Source: Burkholderiales bacterium
Lineage (GTDB): Bacteria > Pseudomonadota > Gammaproteobacteria > Burkholderiales > Burkholderiaceae_C
Reading direction: 5' to 3'
NCBI GenBank assembly: GCA_026400275.1
Contig: JAPLPK010000007.1
Coordinates: 1 to 59,917, forward strand
DNA length: 59,917 nt
The position numbers were made by a program, and so were the translations under genes. This document shows, one piece after another, positions 7,369-17,104 of this stretch. A model generated the notes under the pieces. The model searched no databases and was not told where the DNA came from. It saw only the letters and a list, made by a program, of their open reading frames with translations. Numbering within the stretch: position 1 is the first letter of the stretch; each line of letters opens with the position of its first letter.

Positions 7369-7407
7369 AAAGTATTCGATATTGGTTCTAATTTTGGGGC
7401 CAAATTA
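7358..7407. promoter_or_regulatory. Putative GabR-type operator/promoter region
   Basis: ATTGGTTC occurs twice (7358-7365 and 7381-7388, period 23 bp, about two helical turns). It is followed by the imperfect palindrome TAATTTTGGGGCCAAATTA (7389-7407, arms TAATTT/AAATTA). GabR-like proteins bind pairs of direct repeats between their own gene and gabT, which is exactly this position. Confidence 0.5.
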
Positions 7408-7453
7408 ATTTTAAACTTCGTCCCACTCACCACCTACCGTCTTCAAGGACCCT

Positions 7454-8764
7454 ATGAACTCCGCTACTGATATTCAGCATCTCCGCCCAGCCACCGCTGC
7501 CAGCAACGCCGCCCTGGACGCGCGCCGCGTGGCTGCCACGCCGCGTGGTGTGGGCATCGGCACGCCGATGTATGCCGCCCGCGCTTTGAACGCCGAGCTG
7601 TGGGACGTGGAAGGCAGCCGCTTCATCGACTTCGCAGCGGGCATTGCGGTGCTGAACACCGGCCACCGCCACCCGCGCATGGTCGCCGCCATCCAGGCCC
7701 AACTGGACTGCTTCACGCACACTGCCTACCAAGTCATTCCCTATGAAAGCTCGGTGCACCTGGCCGAACGCCTGAACGAACTGACCCCCGGCAGCCACGC
7801 CAAGAAAACCGCCTTCTTCACCACCGGCGCCGAAGCCGTTGAAAACGCCATCAAGATCGCCCGCGCCGCTACCCGCCGCCCCGGCGTGATTGCTCTGACC
7901 GGCGCCTTCCATGGCCGTACCTTTATGGGTATGGCGCTGACCGGCAAGGTCGTGCCCTACAAGGTCGGTTTCGGCCCCTTCCCTGGCAGCATCTACCACG
8001 TGCCAGCCCCCACGGAACTGCACGGTGTGACGGTGGACGACACGCTGCACGCCATCCAGCAGCTGTTCAAGTGCGATATCGACCCCGCGCAAGTGGCGGC
8101 CATCATCGTCGAACCCATCCAGGGCGAAGGCGGCTTCTATGTGATGCCGTCCGAGCTGTTCGTGGCCCTGCGTGCCCTGTGCGACCAGCACGGCATCTTG
8201 CTGATCGCCGATGAAATCCAGACCGGCTTCGCCCGCACCGGCAAGATGTTCGCCATGGACCACCACAGCGTGGTGCCCGACCTGATGACCATGGCCAAGA
8301 GCCTGGCCGGTGGCATGCCCTTGTCGGCCGTGTGCGGCCGCGCCGAAGTAATGGACGCCCCCGCCCCTGGCGGCCTGGGCGGCACCTACGCCGGCAACCC
8401 GCTGGCCATTGCCGCAGCCCATGCGGTGCTGGACGTGATCGAAGAAGAGCAACTGTGCGCCCGTGCCGAGCGCCTGGGCCAGGTGCTGAAAGCCCGCCTG
8501 GAAAGCCTGCGCGCTAACGTGCCGCAAATCGCTGAGATCCGTGGCCTGGGTTCGATGGTGGCGGTGGAATTCAACAAGGCTGACGGCAGCCCTGACGCCG
8601 ACTTCACCAAGGCCGTGCAAAAGCGCGCGCTGGACGCGGGCCTGATCCTGCTGACCTGCGGCGTCTACGCCAACGTGATCCGCTTCCTGTTCCCGCTGAC
8701 CATTGAAGACGGCGTGCTGGCCGAAGGTCTGGACATCCTCGCCGCCGCAATGACTGCGGCCTAA
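7454..8764 (+). CDS. gabT: 4-aminobutyrate aminotransferase
   Basis: The product is 436 aa and transfers the amino group of GABA to 2-oxoglutarate, giving succinic semialdehyde and glutamate; PLP is the cofactor. Class III aminotransferase motifs are present: FTTGAEAVENAIKIAR for cofactor phosphate binding, DEIQTGFARTG for the PLP-ring aspartate, and AKSLAGGMP with the catalytic lysine. Length is normal for the family. The ATG at 7454 opens MNSATDIQHLRP. It is divergent from the MocR regulator and followed by gabD, which uses its product. Related class III enzymes (5-aminovalerate, diamines) cannot be excluded by sequence alone. Confidence 0.9.
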   Translation: MNSATDIQHLRPATAASNAALDARRVAATPRGVGIGTPMYAARALNAELWDVEGSRFIDFAAGIAVLNTGHRHPRMVAAIQAQLDCFTHTAYQVIPYESSVHLAERLNELTPGSHAKKTAFFTTGAEAVENAIKIARAATRRPGVIALTGAFHGRTFMGMALTGKVVPYKVGFGPFPGSIYHVPAPTELHGVTVDDTLHAIQQLFKCDIDPAQVAAIIVEPIQGEGGFYVMPSELFVALRALCDQHGILLIADEIQTGFARTGKMFAMDHHSVVPDLMTMAKSLAGGMPLSAVCGRAEVMDAPAPGGLGGTYAGNPLAIAAAHAVLDVIEEEQLCARAERLGQVLKARLESLRANVPQIAEIRGLGSMVAVEFNKADGSPDADFTKAVQKRALDAGLILLTCGVYANVIRFLFPLTIEDGVLAEGLDILAAAMTAA

Positions 8765-8773
8765 CGCTCACCC

Positions 8774-8836
8774 CCAGGCTGCACTGCTTCGCATCTTTCG
8801 CCAACCCCCTTGCAGGGGGCAACACCAGCAGCCTGG
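8774..8836. repeat. Intergenic hairpin repeat between gabT and gabD
   Basis: CCAGGCTGC (8774-8782) pairs with GCAGCCTGG (8828-8836). Inside, CCCCCT-TGC-AGGGGG (8805-8819) forms a second stem. It lies in the 162-base gap between gabT and gabD and may stabilise RNA or reduce read-through. The sequence style is that of a Comamonadaceae intergenic repeat. Confidence 0.6.
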
Positions 8837-8926
8837 CAAAGCCAGTTCTGCGGTGTTTCTGGAAGGGACGTGCTTTGGCTCTGGCCAGTATCTGAATCGC
8901 TGCTACCGCCTCAACAGAAATACCAA

Positions 8927-10396
8927 ATGACTACCACTCTGAACCTCAAAGACCCCACCCTGCTGCGCCAGCAGGCCTTCATCGCTGGCGCCTGGGTTGA
9001 TGCCGACAACGGCGAAACCGTGCCCGTCACCAACCCCGCCACCGGGGAGGTGTTGGGCACCGTGCCCATGTGCGGTACCGCCGAAACCGTGCGCGCCATT
9101 GCCGCCGCCGAAGTCGCCCAGCGCGCCTGGCGCAATGTGTCGGGCAAAGACCGCGCCGCCATCCTGCGTAAGCTGAACGACCTGATGCTGCAGCACCAGG
9201 ACGACCTGGCGCTGATACTCACCTCCGAGCAAGGCAAGCCCCTGGCCGAAGCCAAGGGCGAGATCGTGTACTCGGCCTCCTTCATCGAATGGTTTGCCGA
9301 CGAGGCCCGCCGCAGCTATGGCGACACCATCCCCACGCCCAGCGCCGACCGCCGCCTGATGGCCATCAAGCAGCCCATCGGCGTGACGGCCGCCATCACG
9401 CCGTGGAACTTCCCCACCGCCATGCTGACCCGCAAGGCCGGCCCCGCGCTGGCCGCAGGCTGCTCCATGGTGGTCAAGCCCGCCACGCAAACCCCGTACT
9501 CGGCCCTGGCCTTCGCTGAACTGGCCGACCGCGCCGGTGTGCCCAAGGGCTTGCTGTCGGTGCTGACCGGCTCGGCCAGCCAGATTGGCGGCGAGATGAC
9601 GCGCAGCCCCATCGTGCGCAAGCTGACTTTCACCGGCTCCACCGAAGTGGGCCGCACGCTGATGCGCCAGTCCGCCGACACCATCAAGAAGCTGTCGCTG
9701 GAGCTGGGCGGCAACGCGCCCTTTATCGTGTTCGACGATGCCGACCTGGACGCCGCTGTGGATGGCGCCATGATCTCCAAGTACCGCAACACGGGCCAGA
9801 CCTGCGTCTGCGCCAACCGCATCTACGTCCAGCGCGGCGTGCTGGAAGCCTTTACCGCCAAGCTGGTGGCCAAGGTCAATGCCTTGAAGGTGGGCAACGG
9901 CGTAGACGCTGGTAGCACCCAGGGCCCGCTGATCGACGCCAAGGCCGTGGCCAAGGTGAAAGAGCATATTGCCGACGCCGTGGCCAAAGGCGGCAAGGTG
10001 CTGGCCGGTGGCAAGACACATGCACTGGGTGGCCTATTCTTCGAGCCCACCGTCATCGGCGGCGCCACTGAAGACATGCTGTTCGCCCAGGACGAAACCT
10101 TCGGCCCGCTGGCCCCTATCTTTGTGTTCGACACCGAAGCCGAGGTCATTGAGCGCGCCAACAACACCGAGTTCGGGCTGGCCGCGTACTTCTACAGCCG
10201 CGACATCGGCCGCGTGATGCGCGTGTCCGAGCAGATCGAGTCGGGCATGGTGGGCGTCAACACCGGTTTGATCTCTACCGCCGAAGCGCCCTTCGGTGGC
10301 GTCAAGCAATCCGGCCTGGGCCGCGAAGGCTCGAAGTACGGCCTGGAAGAGTTCATGGAAGTGAAGTACATCTGCCTGGGCGGGCTGGATAAGTAG
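8927..10396 (+). CDS. gabD: NAD(P)-dependent succinate-semialdehyde dehydrogenase
   Basis: The product is 489 aa and oxidises succinic semialdehyde to succinate, completing GABA entry into the TCA cycle. It has the aldehyde dehydrogenase catalytic glutamate in LELGGNAPF, the nucleophile cysteine in NTGQTCVCANR, and PWNFPTAM near the cofactor site. The second Cys two residues after the nucleophile is common in SSADH and may allow redox control. I took the start at 8927 (MTTTLNLKDPTLLR); an upstream open stretch of 39 codons crosses the hairpin repeat and looks non-coding. It is followed by a strong hairpin terminator. Confidence 0.92.
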   Translation: MTTTLNLKDPTLLRQQAFIAGAWVDADNGETVPVTNPATGEVLGTVPMCGTAETVRAIAAAEVAQRAWRNVSGKDRAAILRKLNDLMLQHQDDLALILTSEQGKPLAEAKGEIVYSASFIEWFADEARRSYGDTIPTPSADRRLMAIKQPIGVTAAITPWNFPTAMLTRKAGPALAAGCSMVVKPATQTPYSALAFAELADRAGVPKGLLSVLTGSASQIGGEMTRSPIVRKLTFTGSTEVGRTLMRQSADTIKKLSLELGGNAPFIVFDDADLDAAVDGAMISKYRNTGQTCVCANRIYVQRGVLEAFTAKLVAKVNALKVGNGVDAGSTQGPLIDAKAVAKVKEHIADAVAKGGKVLAGGKTHALGGLFFEPTVIGGATEDMLFAQDETFGPLAPIFVFDTEAEVIERANNTEFGLAAYFYSRDIGRVMRVSEQIESGMVGVNTGLISTAEAPFGGVKQSGLGREGSKYGLEEFMEVKYICLGGLDK

Positions 10397-10411
10397 CCGA
10401 CCCCCAAAGCA

Positions 10412-10459
10412 AATAGCCACCTGGCGCAGGTATTACCTGCACAGGTGGCTATTGTTTTT
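10412..10459. terminator. Bidirectional terminator, copy 3 of the dispersed repeat
   Basis: AATAGCCACCTG (10412-10423) pairs with CAGGTGGCTATT (10442-10453). The inner stem is GCAGGTA/TACCTGC, and GTTTTTG follows. It sits between convergent gabD and the acetyltransferase gene. The repeat family has been used here as a terminator. Confidence 0.8.
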
Positions 10460-10470
10460 GTAGCGTTACT

Positions 10471-10926
10471 TCAGAGCAGCCGGGTCATAAAAACGCTGTG
10501 CGGGTCCAGCTTGTAGCCGGCAAACGGCCCGCATTCCTGGAAGCCAAACGCTTCGTACAGCCTGTGCGCTGCTGCGAAGCCAGGTGCGGGGCCAGTCTCC
10601 AGGCTGAGGCGCCGCAAGCCCCGCGCCTGGGCTTGTTCCACGATATGCGCCAGCAGCGCACGTGCCACACCCTTGCGCAGATGCTGCTCGGCGGTGCGCA
10701 TGGATTTGATTTCGGCGTGTTCGGCATCCAGTTGCTTCAAGGCGCCGCAGCCCAGCAGGTTGGCGCCGTCCCAGGCCGTCCAGAAGCGCACGCTGGGCTG
10801 GCGCAGACCATTGAGGTCCAGTGCGTGCACGCTCTCGGGTGGCGACAGGGCGTGCATGCCCCGCATATGTTCTTCCAGCAGTGCGTGGACTTCAGGGCCT
10901 TGGAGATCGTCTAGTTGGATGCGCAT
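10471..10926 (-). CDS. GNAT-family N-acetyltransferase
   Basis: The product is about 151 aa starting MRIQLDDLQGPEV; an upstream extension of 12 codons (to 10962) is possible but less likely. Acetyl-CoA-dependent transferase fold: the motif A region HLRKGVARALLAHIVEQAQ matches the R/Q-x-x-G-x-G/A pyrophosphate loop, and the C-terminal LYEAFGFQECGPF block is typical of YafP/PhnO-like GNATs. The substrate is not evident. It is convergent with gabD and about 75 bases downstream of the MFS gene, so it may share a transcript with it. Confidence 0.85.
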   Translation of the reverse strand: MRIQLDDLQGPEVHALLEEHMRGMHALSPPESVHALDLNGLRQPSVRFWTAWDGANLLGCGALKQLDAEHAEIKSMRTAEQHLRKGVARALLAHIVEQAQARGLRRLSLETGPAPGFAAAHRLYEAFGFQECGPFAGYKLDPHSVFMTRLL

Positions 10927-11002
10927 GGGGGGCTGCGAAATGAAGTGGGTGCAGACCACCATTTTCTACGGTTGAATGCCGCGCAATCCGCCGATTGGGC
11001 CA

Positions 11003-12169
11003 CTAGGCAAGTCGCCGGCGCGAGGCAACGCGGGCCACATACACCGCCATTAACAGCGCGAACCCGGCTATCACCCACATCAGGCCGTTGCCGCCCACGG
11101 CATGCATGGCTGCAGCTGCCGCCAAGGGGCCGACGACCGCGCTGAGCGTGTAGACCATGGACACCGCGCTCATATTGCGCGCCATGCTGCCGCCGAGCGT
11201 TTTGGCGCTGGCGATGAGTGCCAGGGTCAAATAGGCGGTGACCAGGCCGCCCAGGCAGAACACTGCTGCGTGCAGCAGCAGCGGGCCCAGCGCACAGGTC
11301 AGGGCCAGCGCGACCACGGCGGTGCCGATGCAGCAGCACAGGCTGGCGAAGGCCATGCCCCGGTGGTCGGCCAACCAGCCGGCCACGTACTGCATCAGCA
11401 AACCGCCCAGGCCAAAGCTGGCTAGCAGGCTGGCGATCTGCGCGGCATCCAGTTGGCGTGCCGAGCCAAACACCGGGAACAGGCCGATGAAGGCCGACTC
11501 CGACATGCCCCCAAACAAAGCTACACCCACGCCCAGCAGAAAGATCTTTTCGCGTGGCAGCTGCCAAAACGGCGTTGCATCAGGTGCCTGTGCGGAGGCA
11601 CTGGAGGCACGCGGCCTATCCTCATGCGCCCACAGCAAGGGCACCGCTGACACCAGCAAAAAGCCCATGCCCAGCCACAGGGGCGCCAGCCCCTCGATGC
11701 CCCACCAGCCCGACATGGCCGGTGCCACGATGGGCGCCAGCGCAATCAGGGTTTCATGGAAGCCCACCAGGCGCCCACGCGCGTGGCTGGGCGCGATGTG
11801 GTACAGCCAGGGCTCCAGCCCAATCCAGCGCAGCCCTTGCCCAAACCCCGCCAGCAAACCCGCAGGCAACCACAGCGCCGAGATACCCAGCGCGATGGCC
11901 GCAAGGGCCAGTATGGAACACAGTAGCGCCGCCAAAATGGTGGGCCGTGCGCCAAACTGGCGCGTGAGCCGTGGCGCCACGCCCAGCCCCGGAAGCTGCC
12001 CCAGCCAGAGGGATGCGGCGTACAGGCTGAGCTGCAACGCGGTCGCCCCTTGCTGCTCCAGCCACAGCGGCAGCACCACAAAAGGTATGCCGAATTGCCC
12101 GACCTGGGCAAAGGTGGAGACCGCGTTCAGCGCGGCGATGCTGCGCCAGTCATAGGTGGTGTTTTTCAT
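11003..12169 (-). CDS. MFS transporter
   Basis: The product is 388 aa with about 12 predicted membrane segments and the size of a typical major facilitator drug or metabolite exporter. I took the start at 12169 (MKNTTYDWRSIAALNAV). The longer frame to 12355 adds 62 hydrophilic, arginine/proline-rich residues over the promoter region and is probably not translated. The loop GWLADHRGMAF fits the conserved loop between segments in the second half. A GNAT gene follows on the same strand. The substrate is unknown. It is divergent from arcD with a 277-base gap. Confidence 0.85.
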   Translation of the reverse strand: MKNTTYDWRSIAALNAVSTFAQVGQFGIPFVVLPLWLEQQGATALQLSLYAASLWLGQLPGLGVAPRLTRQFGARPTILAALLCSILALAAIALGISALWLPAGLLAGFGQGLRWIGLEPWLYHIAPSHARGRLVGFHETLIALAPIVAPAMSGWWGIEGLAPLWLGMGFLLVSAVPLLWAHEDRPRASSASAQAPDATPFWQLPREKIFLLGVGVALFGGMSESAFIGLFPVFGSARQLDAAQIASLLASFGLGGLLMQYVAGWLADHRGMAFASLCCCIGTAVVALALTCALGPLLLHAAVFCLGGLVTAYLTLALIASAKTLGGSMARNMSAVSMVYTLSAVVGPLAAAAAMHAVGGNGLMWVIAGFALLMAVYVARVASRRRLA

Positions 12170-12348
12170 GGGCGGGGGCTGGAAGCGCGGACGGCTTCCA
12201 TCTGCGGGGGCTGCAACGGCATAGCCGTCGAATGCACAAAGTATCGCATCTGCCAAGTGCCGCATATTGCGCACTGCCGTCAATGCGGGAGGTCTTGGCT
12301 CGTAGCCCCATTTCCGAATTGAAACGAAATGCAGCATTAGTCCAAAGC

Positions 12349-12362
12349 TTGACATAGATCAC
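12349..12362 (+). promoter_or_regulatory. FNR/ANR-like box upstream of arcDABC
   Basis: TTGAC-ATAG-ATCAC matches the FNR/ANR consensus TTGAT-N4-ATCAA at 8 of 10 positions. It lies 84 bases before the arcD start. Arginine deiminase operons are activated by ANR/FNR under low oxygen in Pseudomonas and other bacteria, so position and function agree. Confidence 0.6.
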
Positions 12363-12446
12363 GCGATGCGCCGTCGATCTGCACAACAGTCGCTATGCAG
12401 CTATGGATTCCCCTTGGCTGCTAACCAACGCGTGAGACATCCCCCC

Positions 12447-13904
12447 ATGAACACCATTGCCGCCAGTTCTGTTGCATCGCCGCCTATCGCTGCTCGTGCA
12501 CCGGGCACCCTGGGCCTTGGCCTGCTGGTGGCCCTGGTGGTGGGCTCCATCCTCGGCAGTGGCATTTTTGGCCTGCCGCAGAACATGGCGGCAGGGGCGG
12601 GTGCCGGCGCCATCCTGATTGGCTGGCTCATCACCGGCGTGGGTATGCTGACCCTGGCCCGCGTGTACCAAATCTTGTCGCTGCGCAAGCCGGAGCTGGA
12701 CAACGGCGTGTACGCCTACGCCCGCGCCTTGTCCGGCGAATACGTGGGCTTCAACTCGGCCTGGGGCTACTGGATCAGCGCCTGGATTGGCAATGTGGGC
12801 TACCTGGTGGCGGCCTTTGGTGCGCTGGGCTATTTCTTCCCAGTGCTGGGCGAGGGCAACACGCCTGCGGCCGTGCTGGGGGCATCGGTCGCGCTGTGGG
12901 TGATCCATGCGCTGGTGCTGCGCGGCATACAGGGTGCGGCGGTGCTGAATGCCGTGGTCACGCTGGCCAAAGTGGTGCCGTTGCTGCTGTTCATCGTGCT
13001 GGTGGCCATGGCTTTCCAGGTAGATACCTTCCGGCTGGACTTTTGGGGCAATGCCCAGCTGGGCTCGGTGCTGGACCAGGTCAAAAGCACCATGCTGGTC
13101 ACCGTGTGGGTGTTCATCGGCATTGAAGGCGCCAGCGTCTATTCGGCCCGGGCCCGGGAGCGCAAAGACGTGGGCCGTGCCACCGTCATCGGCTTTCTGC
13201 TGTGTTTGCTGCTGCTGATGGCGGTATCGCTGCTGTCGCTGGGCATCACCACCCAGCCTGAATTGGCCGCGCTGAAGAACCCGTCCATGGCCGGTGTGCT
13301 GGAGAAGGCGGTGGGTACCTGGGGCGCGGTCGCTATCACGCTGGGCTTGATCGTGTCCGTAGGCGGTGGCTTTCTGGCCTGGACGCTGCTGGCGGCGGAA
13401 TCGCTGTTTACCCCGGCCGGCGGCGGTGTCATGCCATCCTGGCTGGCCAAGCAAAACCCCAAAGGCGTACCCGCCAACGCGCTGTGGTTGACCAACGGCA
13501 TGGTGCAGGTGTTCTTGCTGGTCACGCTGTTCTGGAAGGCGTCCTACCTGGCGCTGATCTCGCTGTCTACCGCGATGATTTTGGTGCCGTATTTGTTCAG
13601 CGCCGTTTACGGCCTGGTGCTGAGCTGGCGCGGCGAAGGCCCACAGGCTGCGCAGCACCGCAGCGACATCGCTGTCGCCGCTCTGGCCACGGTGTACTGC
13701 GGCTGGCTGCTGTACGCCGCCGGGCTGAAGTATTTGCTGCTCAGCGCCTTGCTCTACGCACCGGGTGCGGTGCTGTACATCGTGGCCAAACGCCAGCGCT
13801 CTGAAAAAGCCTTCACCCCTTGGGAATGGCTGGTGCTGGCGCTGCTGGTGGTACTGGCCCTGGTCGCCGCATATTTGCTCAGCATGGGCCAACTCAGCCT
13901 CTAG
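12447..13904 (+). CDS. arcD: Arginine/ornithine antiporter, APA family
   Basis: The product is 485 aa with 12-13 membrane segments and the substrate-binding signature [12 protein letters not shown] in the first helix, as in basic amino acid/polyamine antiporters. It should take up arginine in exchange for ornithine, feeding the deiminase pathway without net energy cost. It is the first gene of arcD-arcA-arcB-arcC, with 16 bases to arcA. The start at 12447 ([13 protein letters not shown]) removes 27 upstream codons that cross the FNR box. ArcD and the lysine/agmatine exchangers are close relatives; the adjacent arc genes decide the assignment. Confidence 0.9.
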   Translation: MNTIAASSVASPPIAARAPGTLGLGLLVALVVGSILGSGIFGLPQNMAAGAGAGAILIGWLITGVGMLTLARVYQILSLRKPELDNGVYAYARALSGEYVGFNSAWGYWISAWIGNVGYLVAAFGALGYFFPVLGEGNTPAAVLGASVALWVIHALVLRGIQGAAVLNAVVTLAKVVPLLLFIVLVAMAFQVDTFRLDFWGNAQLGSVLDQVKSTMLVTVWVFIGIEGASVYSARARERKDVGRATVIGFLLCLLLLMAVSLLSLGITTQPELAALKNPSMAGVLEKAVGTWGAVAITLGLIVSVGGGFLAWTLLAAESLFTPAGGGVMPSWLAKQNPKGVPANALWLTNGMVQVFLLVTLFWKASYLALISLSTAMILVPYLFSAVYGLVLSWRGEGPQAAQHRSDIAVAALATVYCGWLLYAAGLKYLLLSALLYAPGAVLYIVAKRQRSEKAFTPWEWLVLALLVVLALVAAYLLSMGQLSL

Positions 13905-13920
13905 AAACGGACGCACCACC

Positions 13921-15147
13921 ATGACAACCCTCCCCAAAGGCCTGTACTCCGAAGTCGGCCGCCTGCGCAAAGTGCTGGTTTGCCGCCCTGGCCTGGCGCA
14001 AAAGCGCCTGACCCCTGCCAACTGCCACGAGCTGCTGTTTGACGATGTGCTGTGGGTGGCGCAGGCCCGCAACGACCACGACGCATTCACCTCGGCCATG
14101 GTCGATCGTGGGGTGGAGGTGCTGGAGCTGCACGACCTGCTGGCCGACACGCTCGCCATCCCTGTTGCGCGCACATGGCTGCTGGACCGCAAGCTCAGCC
14201 CCAACTTTGTAGATGCAGAAACGGCAGCGCAGCTGCGCCCCTGGCTGGAAGCGCTGCCGCCGGCACTGTTGGCCCAGCACCTGATCGGCGGTGTCGCCCG
14301 GGCTGAGCTACCGTTTGAGTTAGATGGCCTGCTGGCCCGTTGCGCCAGCCCCGCCGATTTTCTGCTGCCGCCACTGCCCAACGCACTGTTCACCCGCGAC
14401 AACAGCTGCTGGATAGGCTCCGGCGTGGTGCTCAGCCCCATGTACTGGCCGGCCCGCCGCCAGGAGACCCTGCTGATGGCGGCGGTGTACCGCTTCCACC
14501 CCGTGTTTGCGGGCAGCGTCACCGAATGGTGGGGCGACCCCGACACCGACCACGGCCTGGCCTCGCTGGAAGGCGGTGACGTGATGCCGGTGGGCCACGG
14601 CGTGGTGCTGGTCGGCATGGGCGAACGCAGCTCGCCACAAGGTGTGAGCCAGCTGGCCCGGCGCCTGTTCGCGCAGGGGGCCGCCACCCATGTGCTGGCC
14701 GCGCAGCTGCCCAAATCACGCGGGGCCATGCACTTGGATACCGTGTTCAGCTTTTGCGACGTGGACCTGGTCACGGTGTTCCCCGACGTGGTGGACGCCA
14801 TCCGCGTGCACAGCCTGCGCCCCGGCACAACCGAGGGCACGCTGGACGTGCGCACCGAGACACAGCCCTTCCTGGACGTGGTGGCCACCGCCATCGGTCT
14901 GCCCAGGCTGCGCAGCGTAGCCACCGGCGGCGACGCCTACGAGGCCGAACGCGAACAGTGGGACGACGGCAACAACCTGCTGGCCCTGGCTCCCGGCGTG
15001 GTCATGGCCTACAACCGCAACACCTACACCAACACCTTGCTGCGCAAGGCCGGGGTAGAGGTCATCACCGTGCCCAGCGGCGAACTGGGGCGCGGGCGAG
15101 GCGGCAGCCACTGCATGTCCTGCCCGATCGAACGCGACCCCATCTAA
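13921..15147 (+). CDS. arcA: Arginine deiminase
   Basis: The product is 408 aa and hydrolyses arginine to citrulline and ammonia. Motifs of the guanidino-group hydrolase fold are complete: FTRD (substrate carboxylate/guanidinium region), [14 protein letters not shown] with the catalytic His, and the nucleophile Cys in [15 protein letters not shown] at the C-terminus. The ATG at 13921 gives [20 protein letters not shown], the usual family start. The arcB start is 14 bases further on, so translation is likely coupled. Confidence 0.96.
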   Translation: MTTLPKGLYSEVGRLRKVLVCRPGLAQKRLTPANCHELLFDDVLWVAQARNDHDAFTSAMVDRGVEVLELHDLLADTLAIPVARTWLLDRKLSPNFVDAETAAQLRPWLEALPPALLAQHLIGGVARAELPFELDGLLARCASPADFLLPPLPNALFTRDNSCWIGSGVVLSPMYWPARRQETLLMAAVYRFHPVFAGSVTEWWGDPDTDHGLASLEGGDVMPVGHGVVLVGMGERSSPQGVSQLARRLFAQGAATHVLAAQLPKSRGAMHLDTVFSFCDVDLVTVFPDVVDAIRVHSLRPGTTEGTLDVRTETQPFLDVVATAIGLPRLRSVATGGDAYEAEREQWDDGNNLLALAPGVVMAYNRNTYTNTLLRKAGVEVITVPSGELGRGRGGSHCMSCPIERDPI

Positions 15148-15161
15148 CCAGAGAAAACCCC

Positions 15162-16160
15162 ATGGCCTTCAACCTCCGCAACCGCAGCCTGCTGACGCTG
15201 CAAGACTTCACACCCGAAGACATCCGCTACCTGCTGGACCTGGCCGCCGACCTGAAGCGCGCCAAGACGGCGGGCACAGAGACCCCCCGGCTGCAAGGCA
15301 AGAACATCGCGCTGATCTTTGAAAAAGCCTCCACCCGCACCCGCTGCGCCTTCGAGGTGGCGGTGCACGACCAGGGCGGCCACGTGACCTACATCGACTC
15401 GGTGGGCTCGCAAATGGGCCACAAGGAATCGCTGAAAGACACGGCCCGCGTGCTGGGCCGCATGTACGACGGTATCGAGTACCGGGGCTTTCACCAGAGT
15501 GTGGTGGAGGACCTGGCGCGCTATTCCCACGTGCCGGTGTGGAATGGCCTGACCGACGAAGCCCACCCCACCCAGGTGCTGGCCGACCTGCTGACCATGC
15601 AGGAGTTTGGCGAAAAGCCGCTGCACGAGCTGTCGTTCTGCTACCTGGGCGACGCACGTTTCAATATGGGCTGCTCGCTGCTGATTGGCGGCACGCAAAT
15701 GGGCATGGACGTGCGCATCGCCGCCCCGCCAGAGCTGCAGCCACCGGCAGAACTGGTGGCGCAGATGCGTGAACTGGCCCGCAGCACCGGCGCCCGCATC
15801 ACCCTGGAGACCGACCCGCTCAAAGCCGTGGCGCTGGCCGACTTCGTCTACACCGACGTATGGGTTTCCATGGGCGAGCCAGACGAGGTGTGGAAGAAGC
15901 GCATCGACCAGCTCCTGCCCTACCAGGTCAACGCCGCGTTGATGCAGGCCACCCACAAACCCCGCTCGCGCTTCATGCACTGCCTGCCCGCCTTCCATAA
16001 CCTGGACACCGAGGTGGGCCGCCAAGTCCACGAACGCTATGGCCTGAGCGAGATCGAGGTGACGGATGAAGTCTTCGAGTCCGATGCCTCCATCGTCTTC
16101 AGCCAGGCCGAAAACCGCTTGCACACCATCAAGGCGGTGCTGGTGGCCACGCTGGCATGA
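15162..16160 (+). CDS. arcB: Ornithine carbamoyltransferase, catabolic
   Basis: The product is 332 aa and converts citrulline plus phosphate to ornithine and carbamoyl phosphate in this context. Carbamoyl-phosphate loop STRTR (in [12 protein letters not shown]), ornithine-binding HCLPAFH, and the SMG loop ([10 protein letters not shown]) are present. The length fits catabolic OTCases, which are longer than many biosynthetic ones. The stop overlaps the arcC start by four bases (ATGA). Confidence 0.95.
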   Translation: MAFNLRNRSLLTLQDFTPEDIRYLLDLAADLKRAKTAGTETPRLQGKNIALIFEKASTRTRCAFEVAVHDQGGHVTYIDSVGSQMGHKESLKDTARVLGRMYDGIEYRGFHQSVVEDLARYSHVPVWNGLTDEAHPTQVLADLLTMQEFGEKPLHELSFCYLGDARFNMGCSLLIGGTQMGMDVRIAAPPELQPPAELVAQMRELARSTGARITLETDPLKAVALADFVYTDVWVSMGEPDEVWKKRIDQLLPYQVNAALMQATHKPRSRFMHCLPAFHNLDTEVGRQVHERYGLSEIEVTDEVFESDASIVFSQAENRLHTIKAVLVATLA

Positions 16161-17104
16161 AGATCGTCGTCGCCCTGGGGGGTAATGCGCTGCTGCGGCG
16201 CGGCCAGGCGCTGAGCGCCGGCAACCAGCTGGCCAACATCCGCCGCGCCGCCACCCAGCTGGCCCGCATCGCCAGCGACCACGCACTGGTATTGACGCAC
16301 GGCAACGGGCCGCAAGTAGGCTTGCTGGCGCTGCAGTCCGCCGCCTATACCGACGTGGACAAGGCCGTGGAAAGCTACCCACTGGACGTGCTGGGGGCCG
16401 AGACCGACGGCATGATTGGCTACCTGCTGGAGCAGGAGCTGGCCAACCTGCTGCCTGCCACGCGCACCATCACCACGCTGCTGACGCGGGTGGAGGTCGA
16501 TCCGCTGGACCCGGCATTTGCACACCCCAGCAAACCCATAGGCCCGATATACACCGCCAGCCAGGCGGCGCAGCTGGCCGCCGACAAGGGCTGGAACATG
16601 GCCGCTGACGGCGACAGCATGCGGCGCGTGGTCGCGTCGCCGCAGCCGCTGCGCGTGCTCGGCCTGGACGCCATCCGCTGGCTGCTGGAACATGAAGCGC
16701 TGGTGATTGCGGCCGGCGGCGGCGGCATCCCTGTGGCCAGGGGCGCGGACGGCCACAGCCTGCAGGGCGTGGAGGCGGTCATCGACAAGGACTTGTGCAG
16801 CAGCCTGCTGGCGCGCGACCTCCATGCCGACTGCCTGGTGATCGCCACCGACGTGGCCGCCGTCTACCTGGACTGGGGCCAGCCCAGCCAGCGCGCGCTG
16901 GGCAAAGTCACACCCAAAGAGCTGGCGCAACACAGCTGGCCTGCGGGTTCGATGGGCCCCAAGGTGGCGGCCGCCTGCGCCTTCGTCGTTGCCACCGGGC
17001 AGCGCGCCGTGATCGGCTCGCTGGACGATATCGAAGCCCTGCTGGCCGGCACCGCTGGCACCCAAGTCTGCCCCGACCCGGTAGGGAGTCCCGCCACACG
17101 ATGA
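16157..17104 (+). CDS. arcC: Carbamate kinase
   Basis: The product is 315 aa and makes ATP from carbamoyl phosphate and ADP, the energy-yielding last step of the pathway. It starts [17 protein letters not shown], with the glycine loop of the amino acid kinase fold. [10 protein letters not shown] and AAGGGGIPV are the family signatures, and KVAAACAFV lies near the end. It overlaps arcB at its start (ATGA), and its TGA stop overlaps the first ATG of the next frame (17101), so efflux genes are joined to the arc operon. Confidence 0.95.
   Translation: MKIVVALGGNALLRRGQALSAGNQLANIRRAATQLARIASDHALVLTHGNGPQVGLLALQSAAYTDVDKAVESYPLDVLGAETDGMIGYLLEQELANLLPATRTITTLLTRVEVDPLDPAFAHPSKPIGPIYTASQAAQLAADKGWNMAADGDSMRRVVASPQPLRVLGLDAIRWLLEHEALVIAAGGGGIPVARGADGHSLQGVEAVIDKDLCSSLLARDLHADCLVIATDVAAVYLDWGQPSQRALGKVTPKELAQHSWPAGSMGPKVAAACAFVVATGQRAVIGSLDDIEALLAGTAGTQVCPDPVGSPATR

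Noticed and set aside
12393-14924. 843-codon open frame on the minus strand opposite arcD and arcA
   Set aside because: It is the antisense of two well-supported genes, has His/Gln/Arg-rich composition typical of a GC-driven shadow, and shows no domain.
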